A DNA stretch of 61,005 bases from Betaproteobacteria bacterium (GCA_016790765.1 JAEUMZ010000206.1:1-61005); one strand, 5' to 3'. Shown: positions 19,115 through 28,860, counted from the first letter of the stretch. Program-made: numbers and translations. Notes: generated by a model from the sequence alone, not told the origin.

Positions 19115-19531
19115 ATGGCCATCGAACTTGCGATCGCACCCGGATCCATCGGCCGTGCGGAACTCGTCGTCGGGGATGAACACACCGCCGCGCGGGTCGG
19201 TTCCGGGAAGATCGGCGTGCTGGCCACGCCGGTACTCATCAACCTGTTCGAAGCCGCGGCCCTTGAGGCGTGCGAAAGCGCGCTTCCCGACGGCTTCCAG
19301 AGCCTCGGGACCCAGTTGAACGTCAGCCACACGGCGGCCACGCCGGTCGGCATGAAAGTGACGGCCACGGCGCGCGTGACCGCGGTCGAGGGGCGCACGA
19401 TCCGCTTTGCCCTGGAAGCCGCTGACGCGGTCGAGGTCATCGGGGCGGGCACACACGAGCGCATGGTGGTGAGCGTGGCGCGCTTCGACGTGCGCGTGCA
19501 GGACAAGAAAAAGCGCGCCGGCATGGCCTGA
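19115..19531 (+). CDS. hot-dog fold thioesterase (FlK-like)
   Basis: A 138-residue protein resembling the fluoroacetyl-CoA-thioesterase-like family. The TPVLINLFEAAALEACE helix and the GTQLNVSHTAATPVGMKV segment, whose threonine, glutamate and histidine line the active site in that family, are visible. The natural acyl-CoA substrate is unknown. GGGGGAGGG precedes the ATG. It lies between skp and lpxD and could be co-transcribed with them. Confidence 0.72.
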   Translation: MAIELAIAPGSIGRAELVVGDEHTAARVGSGKIGVLATPVLINLFEAAALEACESALPDGFQSLGTQLNVSHTAATPVGMKVTATARVTAVEGRTIRFALEAADAVEVIGAGTHERMVVSVARFDVRVQDKKKRAGMA

Positions 19532-19543
19532 GGCCGCGCGATC

Positions 19544-19565
19544 GCGGCAGGGCGCGCCCTGCCGC
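19544..19565. repeat. perfect 22-bp palindrome
   Basis: GCGGCAGGGCG followed by its exact complement, in the 69-base gap before lpxD. There is no T tract. It could be a weak rho-independent stop, a processing hairpin or a protein-binding site; the sequence does not decide. Confidence 0.5.
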
Positions 19566-19600
19566 TGCCATCGCCGCCCGCTGCGTGAGAAAATGCGGGC

Positions 19601-20611
19601 ATGCGGCTACAGGACATCCAGGCAAAGCTGGGCGGCGAGGCGATCGGCGAGGCCGCCGAGCCCCTGACTGGCGTCGGCACGCTGGAAGCAGGGCGTGCCG
19701 GTCAGGTCACTTTCCTGGCCAATCCGCGCTACCGCGCGCAGCTCAAGACCACACGGGCGAGCGCGGTCATCGTCGGCGAGAACGACCGCGACGCGACGCC
19801 GTTGCCGCGCATCGTGGCCGCGAACCCGTATGCCTACTTCGCGCGCGTGGCGCAATTGTTCGAGGCGCCGCGCAAGGCGCAGGCGGGCGTGCACGCATCG
19901 GCGCTGGTGCATGCGGGCGCGGTGCTGCACCCGAGCGCGCGCGTGGATGAATTCGCCTCCGTGGCCGAGGGCGCGGTGATCGGCGCGCACGCGTGGGTCG
20001 GTGCCGGGTGCGTGATCGGCGAGGGTGCCCGGGTCGGCGAGTACACGCGCCTCATGCCACGCGTGACCGTGTATGCGCGCTGCGAGATCGGCCGGCGCGG
20101 GCTCATCCACAGCGGGGTGGTGATCGGTGCGGACGGCTTCGGCTTCGCGCCTGATTTTCGCGATGACGGCGGCGCGTGGGTGAAGATCCCGCAGACCGGC
20201 CGCGTGATCATCGGCGACGATTGCGAGATCGGCGCCAACAGCACCATCGACCGCGGGGCCATCGAGGACACCGTCATCGGCAACGACGTCAAGATCGACA
20301 ACCAGGTGCAAATCGGCCACAACTGCACCGTGGGCGACCACACCGTCATTTCCGGGTGCACCGGCATCGCCGGCAGCACGCGCATCGGCCGTCGCGTGAT
20401 GATGGGCGGCGCCTCGGGCGCGATTGGGCACCTGTCGATCTGCGACGGCGCCGTCGTGTCGGCGATGACGCTGGTGACCAAGTCGATCACCGAGCCGGGC
20501 ATGGTGACCGGCAGCCTGCCGCACATGAAGCACGCCGACTGGCTGAAGAACATCGTGCACGTGCGCCGGCTGGACGACCTGGCGAACGCAATCAAGAAGG
20601 GGAAGTCATGA
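19601..20611 (+). CDS. lpxD: UDP-3-O-(3-hydroxyacyl)glucosamine N-acyltransferase
   Basis: A 336-residue left-handed beta-helix acyltransferase for the third step of lipid A synthesis. An N-terminal uridine-binding domain is followed by many hexapeptide repeats of the [14 protein letters not shown] type. The catalytic histidine is in IGHNCTVG. Its stop overlaps the ATG of fabZ by 4 bases. The LPS genes lpxD, lpxA and lpxB are in normal order. Confidence 0.96.
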   Translation: MRLQDIQAKLGGEAIGEAAEPLTGVGTLEAGRAGQVTFLANPRYRAQLKTTRASAVIVGENDRDATPLPRIVAANPYAYFARVAQLFEAPRKAQAGVHASALVHAGAVLHPSARVDEFASVAEGAVIGAHAWVGAGCVIGEGARVGEYTRLMPRVTVYARCEIGRRGLIHSGVVIGADGFGFAPDFRDDGGAWVKIPQTGRVIIGDDCEIGANSTIDRGAIEDTVIGNDVKIDNQVQIGHNCTVGDHTVISGCTGIAGSTRIGRRVMMGGASGAIGHLSICDGAVVSAMTLVTKSITEPGMVTGSLPHMKHADWLKNIVHVRRLDDLANAIKKGKS

Positions 20612-21066
20612 CCACCGCACCCGTGATGGAAATCGCCGAGATCAAGTCGTTTCTCGCGCACCGCTACCCGTTCCTGCTGGTCGACCGCGTGCTGGAACTC
20701 GAGCCCGGCAAGCGCATCAAGGCGCTCAAGAACGTGACCATCAACGAGCCGTTCTTCCAGGGCCACTTTCCGCACTTCGCGGTGATGCCGGGGGTGTTGA
20801 TCATCGAGGCCATGGCGCAGGTGTCCGGCCTGTTGTCGCTCAAGAGCGCGGGCGACCGGCCCGATCCGGACTCGGTGTTCTTCTTCGCCGGCATCGACGA
20901 TGCGCGCTTCAAGCGGCCGGTGGTGCCGGGCGATGCGCTGGTGATGGAGTCCGAAATCCTGATGCAGAAACGCGGGCTGGTGAAATACGCGGCCAGGGCG
21001 TTTGTCGGCGGGCAACTGGCCTGCGAGGCGGAGCTGCTGTGCACCCAGCGGCGCGCGGTGGGCTAG
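20608..21066 (+). CDS. fabZ: 3-hydroxyacyl-[acyl-carrier-protein] dehydratase
   Basis: A 152-residue hot-dog dehydratase of fatty acid elongation. Catalytic H53 ([12 protein letters not shown]) and E67 (IIEAMAQ) are present. It overlaps lpxD by 4 bases and is 3 bases from lpxA, linking fatty acid and lipid A supply. Confidence 0.96.
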   Translation: MTTAPVMEIAEIKSFLAHRYPFLLVDRVLELEPGKRIKALKNVTINEPFFQGHFPHFAVMPGVLIIEAMAQVSGLLSLKSAGDRPDPDSVFFFAGIDDARFKRPVVPGDALVMESEILMQKRGLVKYAARAFVGGQLACEAELLCTQRRAVG

Positions 21067-21069
21067 GCC

Positions 21070-21849
21070 ATGTCCGTCACGATTCACCCGACCGCCCTCG
21101 TCGCGCCGGGCGCCCAGCTGGGCGAGGGCGTCCGCGTCGGCGCCTACACCGTCATCGATGGCGAAGTCGAGATCGGCGCCGGCACGCACATCGGGCACCA
21201 TTGCGTCGTCACCGGCCGGACGCGCATCGGGCGCGACAACCGCATCTTCCATTTCGTGTCGCTGGGCGAGGCCAACCAGGACAAGAAGTACGCCGGCGAG
21301 CCCACGCGGCTGGCCATCGGCGACCGCAACACCATCCGCGAATATTGCAGCCTCAACCGCGGCACCGTGCAGGACAAGGGCGTCACGACCGTCGGCGACG
21401 ACAACTGGCTGATGGCCTATGTGCATGTGGCGCACGATTGCATCGTCGGCAACCGCACCACCATCGCCAACTGCACGCAACTGGCGGGCCACGTTGAAGT
21501 CGGCGACTGGGCCACGCTGGGCGGCTTCACCGGCGTCCACCAGTTCGTCAAAATCGGCGCGCACGTGATGTGCGGCGTGTCCTCCGTCGTGCTGATGGAC
21601 ATTCCACCCTACGTGACGGTGGGGGGCAACCCGCTGCGCGCGGTGGGCGTCAACGCCGAGGGCCTCAAGCGCCGCGATTTCACGCCCGGGCAGGTCGCCA
21701 ACGTCAAGCGCGCGTTCAAGACGCTGTACAAGTCAGACCTGGCCTTTGCCGAGGCCAGGGACGCGCTGGCGCGCGAGGGTGCTGCGGCACCGGAGATCAA
21801 GGTGCTGTCAGATTTCCTGGCCGGTGTCACGCGCGGGATCGTGCGCTGA
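21070..21849 (+). CDS. lpxA: UDP-N-acetylglucosamine acyltransferase
   Basis: A 259-residue hexapeptide-repeat trimer enzyme for the first step of lipid A synthesis. The probable catalytic histidine is H122 in YVHVAHDCIVGN. The beta-helix is followed by the usual helical C-terminus (RRDFTPGQVANVKRAFKTLY). Its last base overlaps the ATG of lpxB. Confidence 0.96.
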   Translation: MSVTIHPTALVAPGAQLGEGVRVGAYTVIDGEVEIGAGTHIGHHCVVTGRTRIGRDNRIFHFVSLGEANQDKKYAGEPTRLAIGDRNTIREYCSLNRGTVQDKGVTTVGDDNWLMAYVHVAHDCIVGNRTTIANCTQLAGHVEVGDWATLGGFTGVHQFVKIGAHVMCGVSSVVLMDIPPYVTVGGNPLRAVGVNAEGLKRRDFTPGQVANVKRAFKTLYKSDLAFAEARDALAREGAAAPEIKVLSDFLAGVTRGIVR

Positions 21850-23006
21850 TGAAGGTCGGCGTGGTCGCCGGCGAGGCGTCCGGCGACGTGATCGGCGCAC
21901 TGATGATCCGCGCCTTGAAGGCGCGCTGGCCGGAGCTCGAGTTCGTCGGCATCGCGGGGCCGAAGATGCAGGCGGCGGGCGCCACGTCCTGGTACCCGAT
22001 GGAAAAGCTCGCGGTGCGCGGCTACCTCGAGGTCCTGAAAAGCCTGCGCGAATTGCTGTCGATGCGCGCCGAACTGGGGCGTCGCATGATCGAGGCCCGG
22101 CCGGCGCTGTTCGTTGGCATCGATGCGCCGGATTTCAACCTCAAGCTGGAGCGCCGCCTGAAGCAGGCCGGCATCCCATCGGTCCACTATGTGAGCCCGT
22201 CGATCTGGGCCTGGCGCGGCGAGCGCATCCACTCGATCCGCGAATCTGTCGATCACATGCTGACCGTCTTCCCGTTCGAGCCGGCGATCTACGCCCAGGC
22301 GGGCGTGCCGGCCACCTTTGTCGGTCATCCGACGGCGGACCAGATCCCGCAGAAGGACCAGCGCGAGGAGGCGCGCGCGCAATTGCGCCTGAAGCCCTCC
22401 GACCTGGTGTTTGCCCTGCTGCCGGGCAGCCGCCAGAGCGAACTCGACTACCACGCCGAACTGTTCCTGGAGACCGCCAAGCGCCTGCACGCCGCATTTC
22501 CGCACGCGAAGTTCCTGGTGCCGCTCACCACGCGCGAGACGCGCGAGCAGTTCGAGGCCGCGAAGTGGAAGTGCGGCGCACAGGACCTGCCGTTGCAGGT
22601 GCTGTTCGGCCACGCCAATTTCGCGCTGGCCGCGGCCGATGCGGCCCTCATCGCGTCCGGCACCGCCACGCTGGAGGCGGCAATGCTGCGTTGCCCGCAC
22701 GTGATCGCCTACCGCCTGTCGAACGCCACCTACCGGCTGATGAAGCGCAAGGCCTACCTGCCGTGGGTTGGACTGCCCAACATCCTGGCCAATGCGTGGC
22801 TGGTGCCGGAGTTGTTGCAGCACGAGGCAACGCCGGACAACCTCGCGCGCGCGCTGGGCAACTGGGTGCGGCATCCGGACGCGGCAAAGACATTGCGTGA
22901 GCGATTCGACGCGATCCATGCGAGCCTCGCGGTCGACAATGCGGCGCGCGTCTGCGAGGCCCTCGCGCCGTACATCGAACGCCCCGCCGGCGCGAGGGCG
23001 GCGTAG
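21849..23006 (+). CDS. lpxB: lipid-A-disaccharide synthase
   Basis: A 385-residue GT19 glycosyltransferase that joins UDP-diacylglucosamine and lipid [22 protein letters not shown] at the N-terminus, [22 protein letters not shown] and [11 protein letters not shown] are visible. It overlaps lpxA and rnhB by one base each. Confidence 0.96.
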   Translation: MKVGVVAGEASGDVIGALMIRALKARWPELEFVGIAGPKMQAAGATSWYPMEKLAVRGYLEVLKSLRELLSMRAELGRRMIEARPALFVGIDAPDFNLKLERRLKQAGIPSVHYVSPSIWAWRGERIHSIRESVDHMLTVFPFEPAIYAQAGVPATFVGHPTADQIPQKDQREEARAQLRLKPSDLVFALLPGSRQSELDYHAELFLETAKRLHAAFPHAKFLVPLTTRETREQFEAAKWKCGAQDLPLQVLFGHANFALAAADAALIASGTATLEAAMLRCPHVIAYRLSNATYRLMKRKAYLPWVGLPNILANAWLVPELLQHEATPDNLARALGNWVRHPDAAKTLRERFDAIHASLAVDNAARVCEALAPYIERPAGARAA

Positions 23007-23596
23007 TGGGCGCGCGCCTGCTGTGCGGCACGGATGAGGCGGGGCGCGGGTGCCTGGCCGGCGACGTGTTCGCGGCCGCGGTGATCCTCGACGCCGCACG
23101 GCCAATCGCCGGGCTGGCCGATTCAAAAGTGCTGTCCGAAAGGAAACGCAACGCACTCGAAGGGGACATCCGTGCACGTGCGCTGGCGTGGGCCGTCGCG
23201 CGCGCCAGCGTCGAGGAAATCGACCGGCTCAACATCCTGCAGGCCAGCCTGCTGGCGATGCGCCGCGCCATTGCCGCGTTGGGCGTCGTCCCGCACGAAG
23301 TCCTGGTCGACGGCCTGCACGTGCCGGACTGCGGCCTGCCGTCGCAGGCCATCGTCGACGGCGACCAACTCGTGGCCGAAATCTCGGCTGCATCCATCCT
23401 CGCCAAGACCGCCCGCGATGCCTACATGCGCGAGGAAGCCGCGCGCCACCCGCGCTATGGGTTCGACGCTCACAAGGGCTACGGCACGCCTGCCCACCTC
23501 GATGCGCTAGCCCGCTTTGGGCCGTGTGGACTGCATCGGCGCAGTTTTGCGCCCGTGCGCGTTGCCGCCCAGCAAATGCGGCTGTTTGCGGAGTGA
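23006..23596 (+). CDS. rnhB: ribonuclease HII
   Basis: A 196-residue enzyme that removes ribonucleotides misincorporated in DNA. The acidic active site is seen in CGTDEAGRG and in VDGLHVPD; the late basic segment [10 protein letters not shown] is typical. It starts at GTG overlapping the lpxB stop. A 66-bp palindromic element follows in the 113-base gap to the next gene. Confidence 0.95.
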   Translation: MGARLLCGTDEAGRGCLAGDVFAAAVILDAARPIAGLADSKVLSERKRNALEGDIRARALAWAVARASVEEIDRLNILQASLLAMRRAIAALGVVPHEVLVDGLHVPDCGLPSQAIVDGDQLVAEISAASILAKTARDAYMREEAARHPRYGFDAHKGYGTPAHLDALARFGPCGLHRRSFAPVRVAAQQMRLFAE

Positions 23597-23626
23597 TGGA
23601 TGCGCATGTCCAGGCACCTCAGCAGT

Positions 23627-23692
23627 AAACCCAAGCACTGGAGCGGCTTTCGGGCCAAAAGTGCTGCGTTCGCCGCGCCAGTGCTTGAGTTT
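23627..23692. repeat. 66-bp palindromic element, copy B (intergenic)
   Basis: Begins AAACCCAAGCACTGGAGCGG and ends CCGCGCCAGTGCTTGAGTTT. Its 21-bp arms have two mismatches, the best stem in the window. Pair 7/60 is A-T where copies A, D and F have C-G. Frame 1 on the plus strand is open for all 22 codons and ends AAPVLEF, as in uppS. Confidence 0.88.
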
Positions 23693-23709
23693 GCCGATCG
23701 GATCCCGAC

Positions 23710-24492
23710 GTGAAAGCCCTTCGCTCGCGCGACAACCCGGTGGTCCGGCAATTGACCGCCCTGGCGCATTCGGCGCGCGAGCGCAAGAAGGCCGGACTCA
23801 CCGTGCTCGACGGCGTGCACCTGGTCGATGCCTACCGGCACGCCCGCGGTGCGCCGCGCCAGGTGGCGATCGCGGAGTCGGCCATCCAGCGCGACGACGT
23901 GCGTGCCGTCCTGCAGGGCCTGGACGACCGCACCTTGGTGTCCCTGCCCGACGCCTTTTTCCGAGACATCTCTTCCCTCGACACGCCGTCGCACGTGGTG
24001 GCGCTGGTCGAAACGCCGGTGGCAAAGCCCGTCCCGGTGGACGCGACGGTGCTGGTCCTCGAAGACGTGCAGGACCCGGGCAACGTGGGTTCCCTGCTGC
24101 GCAGCGCCGCCGCCGCCGGTGTGACCGAGGTCCTCACCTCCCGTGCCACCGCATTCTGCTGGTCGCCCAAGGTGCTGCGCGCGGCGCAGGGTGCGCACTT
24201 TTCGTTGAACATCGTCGAAGGCGCCGATCCCGTGGCGTGGCTGGCGACGTATGCCGGACGCTCGCTGGCGTTGGTGGCGCAGGCGCAGGGCGTGGCCTCG
24301 CTGTACGCCTCGAACCTGAACGGGCCGGTGGCCTTCCTGCTCGGCAATGAAGGGGCGGGGCTCTCCGAAGCCTTGCGCCGCGCCGCCACGGCGCAGGCGA
24401 CGCTGCCCATGCCCGGGCGCATCGAATCGCTCAACGTCGCCGCAGCGGGCGCCATCTGCCTGTTCGAAATGGTTCGGCAACGAACGAAATAG
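23710..24492 (+). CDS. TrmH/SpoU-family RNA 2'-O-methyltransferase
   Basis: A 260-residue SPOUT methyltransferase. The three family motifs are visible: VQDPGNVGSLLRSA, LLGNEGAGLSE and IESLNVAAAGAICLFE. An N-terminal substrate-binding domain (RERKKAGLTVLDGVHLV) precedes them. The target, rRNA or tRNA, is not decidable. GTG at 23710 is the start. It closes the rpsB-rnhB rightward run. Confidence 0.88.
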   Translation: MKALRSRDNPVVRQLTALAHSARERKKAGLTVLDGVHLVDAYRHARGAPRQVAIAESAIQRDDVRAVLQGLDDRTLVSLPDAFFRDISSLDTPSHVVALVETPVAKPVPVDATVLVLEDVQDPGNVGSLLRSAAAAGVTEVLTSRATAFCWSPKVLRAAQGAHFSLNIVEGADPVAWLATYAGRSLALVAQAQGVASLYASNLNGPVAFLLGNEGAGLSEALRRAATAQATLPMPGRIESLNVAAAGAICLFEMVRQRTK

Positions 24493-24502
24493 CAATCCTC
24501 TT

Positions 24503-24528
24503 GCCCCCAGCCCCCAGCCCCCAGCCCC
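24503..24528 (+). repeat. C-rich heptad repeat in the leader of the next gene
   Basis: Three direct copies of CCCCCAG and a partial fourth, ending 10 bases before the ATG of the transporter gene. The strand opposite has four G-runs and could form a G-quadruplex. A very similar motif precedes ppsR. No Shine-Dalgarno sequence is visible at this start. Confidence 0.7.
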
Positions 24529-24538
24529 GAATCCCGCC

Positions 24539-25243
24539 ATGTCCACCCCCCGCACCTTCCGCTACTACGAATTCGTCATGGTGGCCTTCGTGGTCATCCT
24601 GGTGTGCTCCAACCTCATCGGCCCGGCCAAGATCGCGCAGGTCGATGCCGGGTGGATCGGGCCACTGACGTTCGGCGCCGGCGTGCTGTTCTTCCCGATT
24701 TCCTACGTCTTCGGCGACATCCTCACCGAGGTGTATGGCTATGCGCGTTCGCGGCGCGTCATCTGGACCGGGTTTGCCGCGCTGGCATTCGCCTCTTTCA
24801 TGGCCTGGGTGGTGGTGGCCCTGCCGCCGGCGCCGTTCTGGAGCAACCAGGCCGCCTACGAAACGGCCTTCGGCACCACCTGGCGCATTTCGCTGGCCTC
24901 GTTGATCGCGTTTTCCTGCGGCGAGTTCGTCAACTCCTTCGTGCTGGCCAAGATGAAGATCTGGACCGCCGGCAAGCACTTGTGGAGCCGCACCATCGGT
25001 TCGACGATCTTCGGCGAGGGCGTCGATTCGCTGCTGTTCTACCCGCTGGCGTTCTGGGGCACCGGCATCATTCCCGACGACAAGCTGCCCGCCGTCATGT
25101 TGGCGCAATTCCTCGCCAAGGTGGGCGTCGAAGTCGCGTTCACGCCGGTCACCTACAAGATCATTGCATGGCTGAAGCGCGCCGAAGGTGTCGACCACTA
25201 CGACCGCGACACCCAGTTCACGCCCTGGTCGCTAAAGGTCTGA
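24539..25243 (+). CDS. yhhQ: queuosine precursor transporter (YhhQ/VUT family)
   Basis: A 234-residue inner-membrane protein with about six hydrophobic segments. The family core is seen in FPISYVFGDILTEVYGYARSR (acidic GDILTEVYG), in CGEFVNSFVLAKMK and in GEGVDSLLFYPLAF. It would import queuine precursors (preQ0/preQ1) for tRNA modification. The start ATG at 24539 follows the C-rich repeat. The stretch after its stop holds only repeats. Confidence 0.9.
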   Translation: MSTPRTFRYYEFVMVAFVVILVCSNLIGPAKIAQVDAGWIGPLTFGAGVLFFPISYVFGDILTEVYGYARSRRVIWTGFAALAFASFMAWVVVALPPAPFWSNQAAYETAFGTTWRISLASLIAFSCGEFVNSFVLAKMKIWTAGKHLWSRTIGSTIFGEGVDSLLFYPLAFWGTGIIPDDKLPAVMLAQFLAKVGVEVAFTPVTYKIIAWLKRAEGVDHYDRDTQFTPWSLKV

Positions 25244-25283
25244 CGTCGCAAGAGGCGGACGTTGCACGGTTGAGCGATTCAAG

Positions 25284-25455
25284 GTCTGGAACACAGAGGG
25301 TAGAGAGATGGGGGAGGGCACGGAGAAAGCCTTGTCCTTCTCCGTGTTCTCCCTCACCTCTCGGCACTCTGTGTCCCAGGTTTTCAGCGGCCCAGGACAG
25401 CGAATGCGAACGGCTTGTGCGTTTCAGTCTGCCACCACGGGTCCGGGCGCGCAAC
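25284..25455. repeat. tandem hairpin repeat, copy 1
   Basis: A long imperfect inverted repeat with arms at 25288-25327 and 25339-25378: GGAACACAGAGGG... pairs with ...CACTCTGTGTCCC. It is followed by a decayed second hairpin. The unit repeats after 172 bases as copy 2. The 351 bases from 25244 to 25594 hold nothing else. Confidence 0.8.
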
Positions 25456-25610
25456 GTCTGGAACACAGAGGGTGGGGAGATTGGGGAGGACACGGAGAAG
25501 GCTTTCGCTTTCTCGGTGCCCTCCTTCATCTCCCCGCACTCTGTGTCCCAGGATTTCTGGCGCCTGGTCAGCGAAAGCCGCCGGCTTTCGCGTGTCAGTC
25601 CGCCGCCGCG
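25456..25610. repeat. tandem hairpin repeat, copy 2
   Basis: The same unit as copy 1: GTCTGGAACACAGAGGG opens it and CACTCTGTGTCCCAGG ends the first hairpin. The second hairpin is intact here (GCGAAAGCC-GCC-GGCTTTCGC, about 25571-25591). It touches the 3' end of the following minus-strand gene. Confidence 0.8.
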
Positions 25611-25912
25611 AACGGCTCCGCGCAGTTCCAGCACAGGTCGAACGGGCCGGGAGAGTCTTCACCGCATTTCATGCATCGCTGCGTCCGTGCGTCGCTGCGG
25701 CGCGACTCGTATTCATCGATCAGCTGTCGCGCATGGTCCGACTGGTGGTCGCGCTCGATCCACACCTGCGGATAGGCGGACGCCAGCGGCACGTCGCCCA
25801 GCGCGCCGATCGAATGCTCGTTGAGGATCAAGGCCTCGATGCCCGCGTTGATCAGCAGGTTGCGCACCAGGTAGGCCTCGGGGACATTGGCGGCAGCGTA
25901 GATCTTCTTCAT
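25595..25912 (-). CDS. DUF2007-like protein with C-terminal zinc ribbon
   Basis: A 105-residue protein. MKKIYAAANVPEAYLVRNLL and GIEALILNEH resemble the DUF2007 putative signal-transducing domain. The C-terminus adds a CMKC...CWNC zinc-ribbon pair. ATG at 25912 is chosen because the homologous domain begins there; upstream codons in the frame run through a terminator. Function is unknown. It is the last gene before two tandem repeats. Confidence 0.75.
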   Translation of the reverse strand: MKKIYAAANVPEAYLVRNLLINAGIEALILNEHSIGALGDVPLASAYPQVWIERDHQSDHARQLIDEYESRRSDARTQRCMKCGEDSPGPFDLCWNCAEPFAAAD

Positions 25913-25931
25913 CCCATGGATCCTCGCGGCG

Positions 25932-25973
25932 AAAAAAAAACCGCGGCGGCCGGCAGGTCCGGCGCCGCGGTTT
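25932..25973 (-). terminator. strong rho-independent terminator of the autotransporter gene
   Basis: AAACCGCGGCG and CGCCGCGGTTT form a long stem; on the minus strand a run of nine T follows. It lies 20 bases beyond the autotransporter stop and 20 bases before the start codon of the DUF2007 gene. Confidence 0.88.
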
Positions 25974-25992
25974 GGGTTGGGCATCTGCAGGC

Positions 25993-27861
25993 CTAGAAGT
26001 CGACGGCCACGCTGGCGGCCACGCCATCCTGCTTGATGTTCTGGCGGCTCGACACCTTGTGATAAACCACCGACAGGCCAACTCTGTCCGCGAGCTTGCC
26101 GCGGATGCCGAGGGTGGCAGTGGTCCACTTGCCGTCCGGGCTGTAGGCCGGGATGTCATAGGTATTGCCGGACGTGACCGTCAGCGGATTGGCCGACACG
26201 AAACGCTCTTCGCCGCGGTTCTCCTTGTCCTCGCTGATGCGCAGGAACGGCGTCCAGTTGCCCAACGCCAACGAGGCCCGCACGCCGAGGCTGCTCACTT
26301 GGGAATCGCGCCGCTGGTCGAGGATCTTGAGGCCCGCGGAACCGGCCCCGGTTTCGCTGAAGCCGTTGACGTCCACCGATTGGTTGGTGTAACCCGCGAA
26401 CGGGCCGATGGTCAGCCGGCCGAAGGACCAGTCGTAGCCGCCCATGAAGCTGAAAGAGGCATTGGCGCCCTTGGTTTCGCTGCTGGCAACGCGGGTGACC
26501 GTGCCCAGCTGGATCGAACGGCGCACGCTATCGAACTTCAGATTGGCGATCGAGCCGGTTGCGCTGCCGTAGAAGCCGCCCCACTTGCCGCTGGCAAATG
26601 CGGAGAAGGTGGATTCCTTCACGTCGAAGCCACCGCCGGGCATCCTGGCTTCGCCCTTGCTGCTGCCGGCGCCAATGCCCACCGTCACATCCTCGGAGGC
26701 GCGCATCGAGACGCCCACGGTGCCGGCGCGGTTCTTCGTGTCCGTGGCCGGGGACAGGCTGTTGGTGCCGATGTCGAATTTGCTGTTCTCCACGGCGACG
26801 AACGGCGTGATCTTGCCCACCGCGGCAGTGCGGCCCTGCGCGATGCCTTCATCGAGCGTGCGGATGTGCGCCGCGCGGGTGGACAACGGCACCTCGGCCA
26901 GCACCGAGTACGCGTTCGGGCCTTCGATCAGGCTCTTGACCACGTCGGCGATGATGCGGTGTGCCCCGGTGGACGGATGCACGCCGTCGGCGAAAAGGTA
27001 AGAGGTGGCCGCGCCGGCGGGCGTGTTGGCGGCCGAGCAGGTCAGCGAGGAACTGCCGACCGGCTGGCAGGCCGGGGCGGTGATGTTGGTGAAGCCGAAC
27101 TGCCCGGCGTTGGCGCGGATATCCGCCAGGATCGAGAACGCATCGACCGGGATCACGCGCAGTCCGCTGGCCTGCAGGCCGGTGAACAGCGTCACGTTGT
27201 AGCCGGCGGCCAATGCGGTGACCGAGCCGGCGGTGGGCGTCCCGGCGAACTGCGGCGTCACGCCGATGTCCGGGATGTTGAACACGATGATGTAGCGCGC
27301 ACCGGCGGCGCGCAGGCGGGCGATCTGGGCAATTTCGGCATTGGCGGCGCCGAGCACGTTGGCTTGCAAGGTGGCCGCATCGATGGCACCGGCCGAGAAC
27401 GCGCCGAGGTTGGCGAAGATGTCGTTTGCGCCCACCCACACCGCATATAGCGCATTGGCATCCGCAGCACCGGCCCGGGTTGCCAAGTATTCCGTGATCT
27501 GCGTGGACACCGGGCGTTGGGCGCCGCCGGGGCCCAGGAGCGAGGCCGGTGCGGGCAGCGCAACCCGCATGCCGCCTTGCGCATAGTTGGCGCCACCGGC
27601 GTTGAACGGCGCACCGTTGCCACCGTAGGTTTGTGCGATCAACTCGGCCCAAACGGGACCGGGGTTGGTGGTGAAGCGGCCGAGTGCGGCGGCACCGGAG
27701 GCCCCCACCAGCGGGACCAGGCCCGGACGGTAGGCGCCCGAGTCGGACAGCGAGTCGCCAAACACGACGACACCGGTGAACGGGACGGCCGAGGCCGTGG
27801 TGGCTGCTGCGGACAAGGTGCCGGCCACCAGCGTGGTCAATAGTTTTTTCTTCAGGGACAT
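25993..27861 (-). CDS. GDSL esterase autotransporter (EstA-like)
   Basis: A 622-residue type V secreted protein. A signal peptide ends near TASA-VPF (residue 25). The passenger is a GDSL hydrolase: VFGDSLSDSG with catalytic S37, GGANYAQGG, WVGANDIF, and FADGVHPSTGAH with the Asp and His. From about residue 340 a beta-barrel follows with alternating aromatic strands, ending VAVDF. ATG at 27861 follows GGAGAAACC; codons upstream in frame lack homology. It would display a lipase/esterase on the cell surface. Confidence 0.9.
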   Translation of the reverse strand: MSLKKKLLTTLVAGTLSAAATTASAVPFTGVVVFGDSLSDSGAYRPGLVPLVGASGAAALGRFTTNPGPVWAELIAQTYGGNGAPFNAGGANYAQGGMRVALPAPASLLGPGGAQRPVSTQITEYLATRAGAADANALYAVWVGANDIFANLGAFSAGAIDAATLQANVLGAANAEIAQIARLRAAGARYIIVFNIPDIGVTPQFAGTPTAGSVTALAAGYNVTLFTGLQASGLRVIPVDAFSILADIRANAGQFGFTNITAPACQPVGSSSLTCSAANTPAGAATSYLFADGVHPSTGAHRIIADVVKSLIEGPNAYSVLAEVPLSTRAAHIRTLDEGIAQGRTAAVGKITPFVAVENSKFDIGTNSLSPATDTKNRAGTVGVSMRASEDVTVGIGAGSSKGEARMPGGGFDVKESTFSAFASGKWGGFYGSATGSIANLKFDSVRRSIQLGTVTRVASSETKGANASFSFMGGYDWSFGRLTIGPFAGYTNQSVDVNGFSETGAGSAGLKILDQRRDSQVSSLGVRASLALGNWTPFLRISEDKENRGEERFVSANPLTVTSGNTYDIPAYSPDGKWTTATLGIRGKLADRVGLSVVYHKVSSRQNIKQDGVAASVAVDF

Positions 27862-27948
27862 GGTTTCTCCAGTCGCGCGGGTTGGAATTGTTGTGAGGTG
27901 AAGGGTGAATCTTGAAAGGGCCACCGCCCCCAATGGCGGAACGCGGGA

Positions 27949-27977
27949 ATCATGGCACAAACAGGGGCCAAGCTCAA
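27949..27977 (-). promoter_or_regulatory. possible promoter of the autotransporter gene
   Basis: On the minus strand TTGAGC (27977-27972) and CATGAT (27954-27949) are 17 bases apart, about 90 bases before the ATG. The -10 is weak. The 173-base gap to ppsR has no other feature. Confidence 0.35.
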
Positions 27978-28034
27978 CGTAAACGCGACACCCTTTGGCG
28001 CGGATGCAACAAGGGGTGCGGGACCTGTCTCCGG

Positions 28035-28859
28035 CTAGTACACGCGCCGGTCGAGCCCGGCCTCATGCAGGATCACCGTGGCCAGTTCCTCGATGCTCTT
28101 GGTGGTGGAATTGAGGAACGAGATGCCGGCCATCTGCATGAGGTTTTCGGCCTGGCGCACTTCCCAGTGGCAGTTGTCCAGCGAGGCGTACTTGCTGTCG
28201 GGTTTGCGCTCCTGGCGGATGGTCTGCAGGCGCTCGGGGACGATGGTCAGGCCCCAGACCTTGTGCTTCAACGGCCCCAGGGCGCCGGGCAGGCGCATCT
28301 TTTCCAGGTCTTCCGGAATCAGCGGGTAATTGGCGGCTTTGACGCCGAATTGCAGTGCCAGGTACAGGCAGGTGGGCGTCTTGCCGCTTCGCGAGACCCC
28401 CACCAGGATGATGTCAGCTTCATCCAGGTTGCGGTTGGTCACGCCGTCGTCGTGCGCCAGGGTGTAGTTCACCGCCTCGATGCGGTGGTTGTAGTCGCGG
28501 ATGTTGCCCGCCGAGTGGCTGCGGCCGACCGCATGCGCGGACTTGACGCCCAGCTCGCCTTCCAGCGGCACGATAAAGCGGTCGAACAGGTCCAGCACTA
28601 GGGCATTGGCGCCGGCCAGCTCCTGGCGCAGGTCGTCCTTCATCAGCGAGGTGAACACCAGGGGCCGTTTGCCGGACTCGGCACGGGCCGCTTCGATCTG
28701 GTGCATCGCCTCGCGGATCTTGTCCACCGTATCCACAAAGGGAAGCGTGTGTTTCCTGAATTCGACCATGTCGAACTGGGTCAGCAGCGAATTGCCGAGC
28801 ATTTCGACGGTGATGCCGGTGCGGTCGGAGATGAAGAAAACGGAGCGGCGATGGGGCAT
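28035..28859 (-). CDS. ppsR: PEP synthase regulatory protein (kinase/pyrophosphorylase)
   Basis: A 274-residue DUF299 protein that inactivates PEP synthase by ADP-dependent phosphorylation and reactivates it by Pi-dependent dephosphorylation. [19 protein letters not shown] at the N-terminus, AVGRSH, and the P-loop [16 protein letters not shown] are diagnostic. It is divergent from its target gene ppsA, the usual arrangement. ATG at 28859 follows a C-rich leader with no visible Shine-Dalgarno sequence. Confidence 0.95.
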   Translation of the reverse strand: MPHRRSVFFISDRTGITVEMLGNSLLTQFDMVEFRKHTLPFVDTVDKIREAMHQIEAARAESGKRPLVFTSLMKDDLRQELAGANALVLDLFDRFIVPLEGELGVKSAHAVGRSHSAGNIRDYNHRIEAVNYTLAHDDGVTNRNLDEADIILVGVSRSGKTPTCLYLALQFGVKAANYPLIPEDLEKMRLPGALGPLKHKVWGLTIVPERLQTIRQERKPDSKYASLDNCHWEVRQAENLMQMAGISFLNSTTKSIEELATVILHEAGLDRRVY

Positions 28860-28860
28860 T

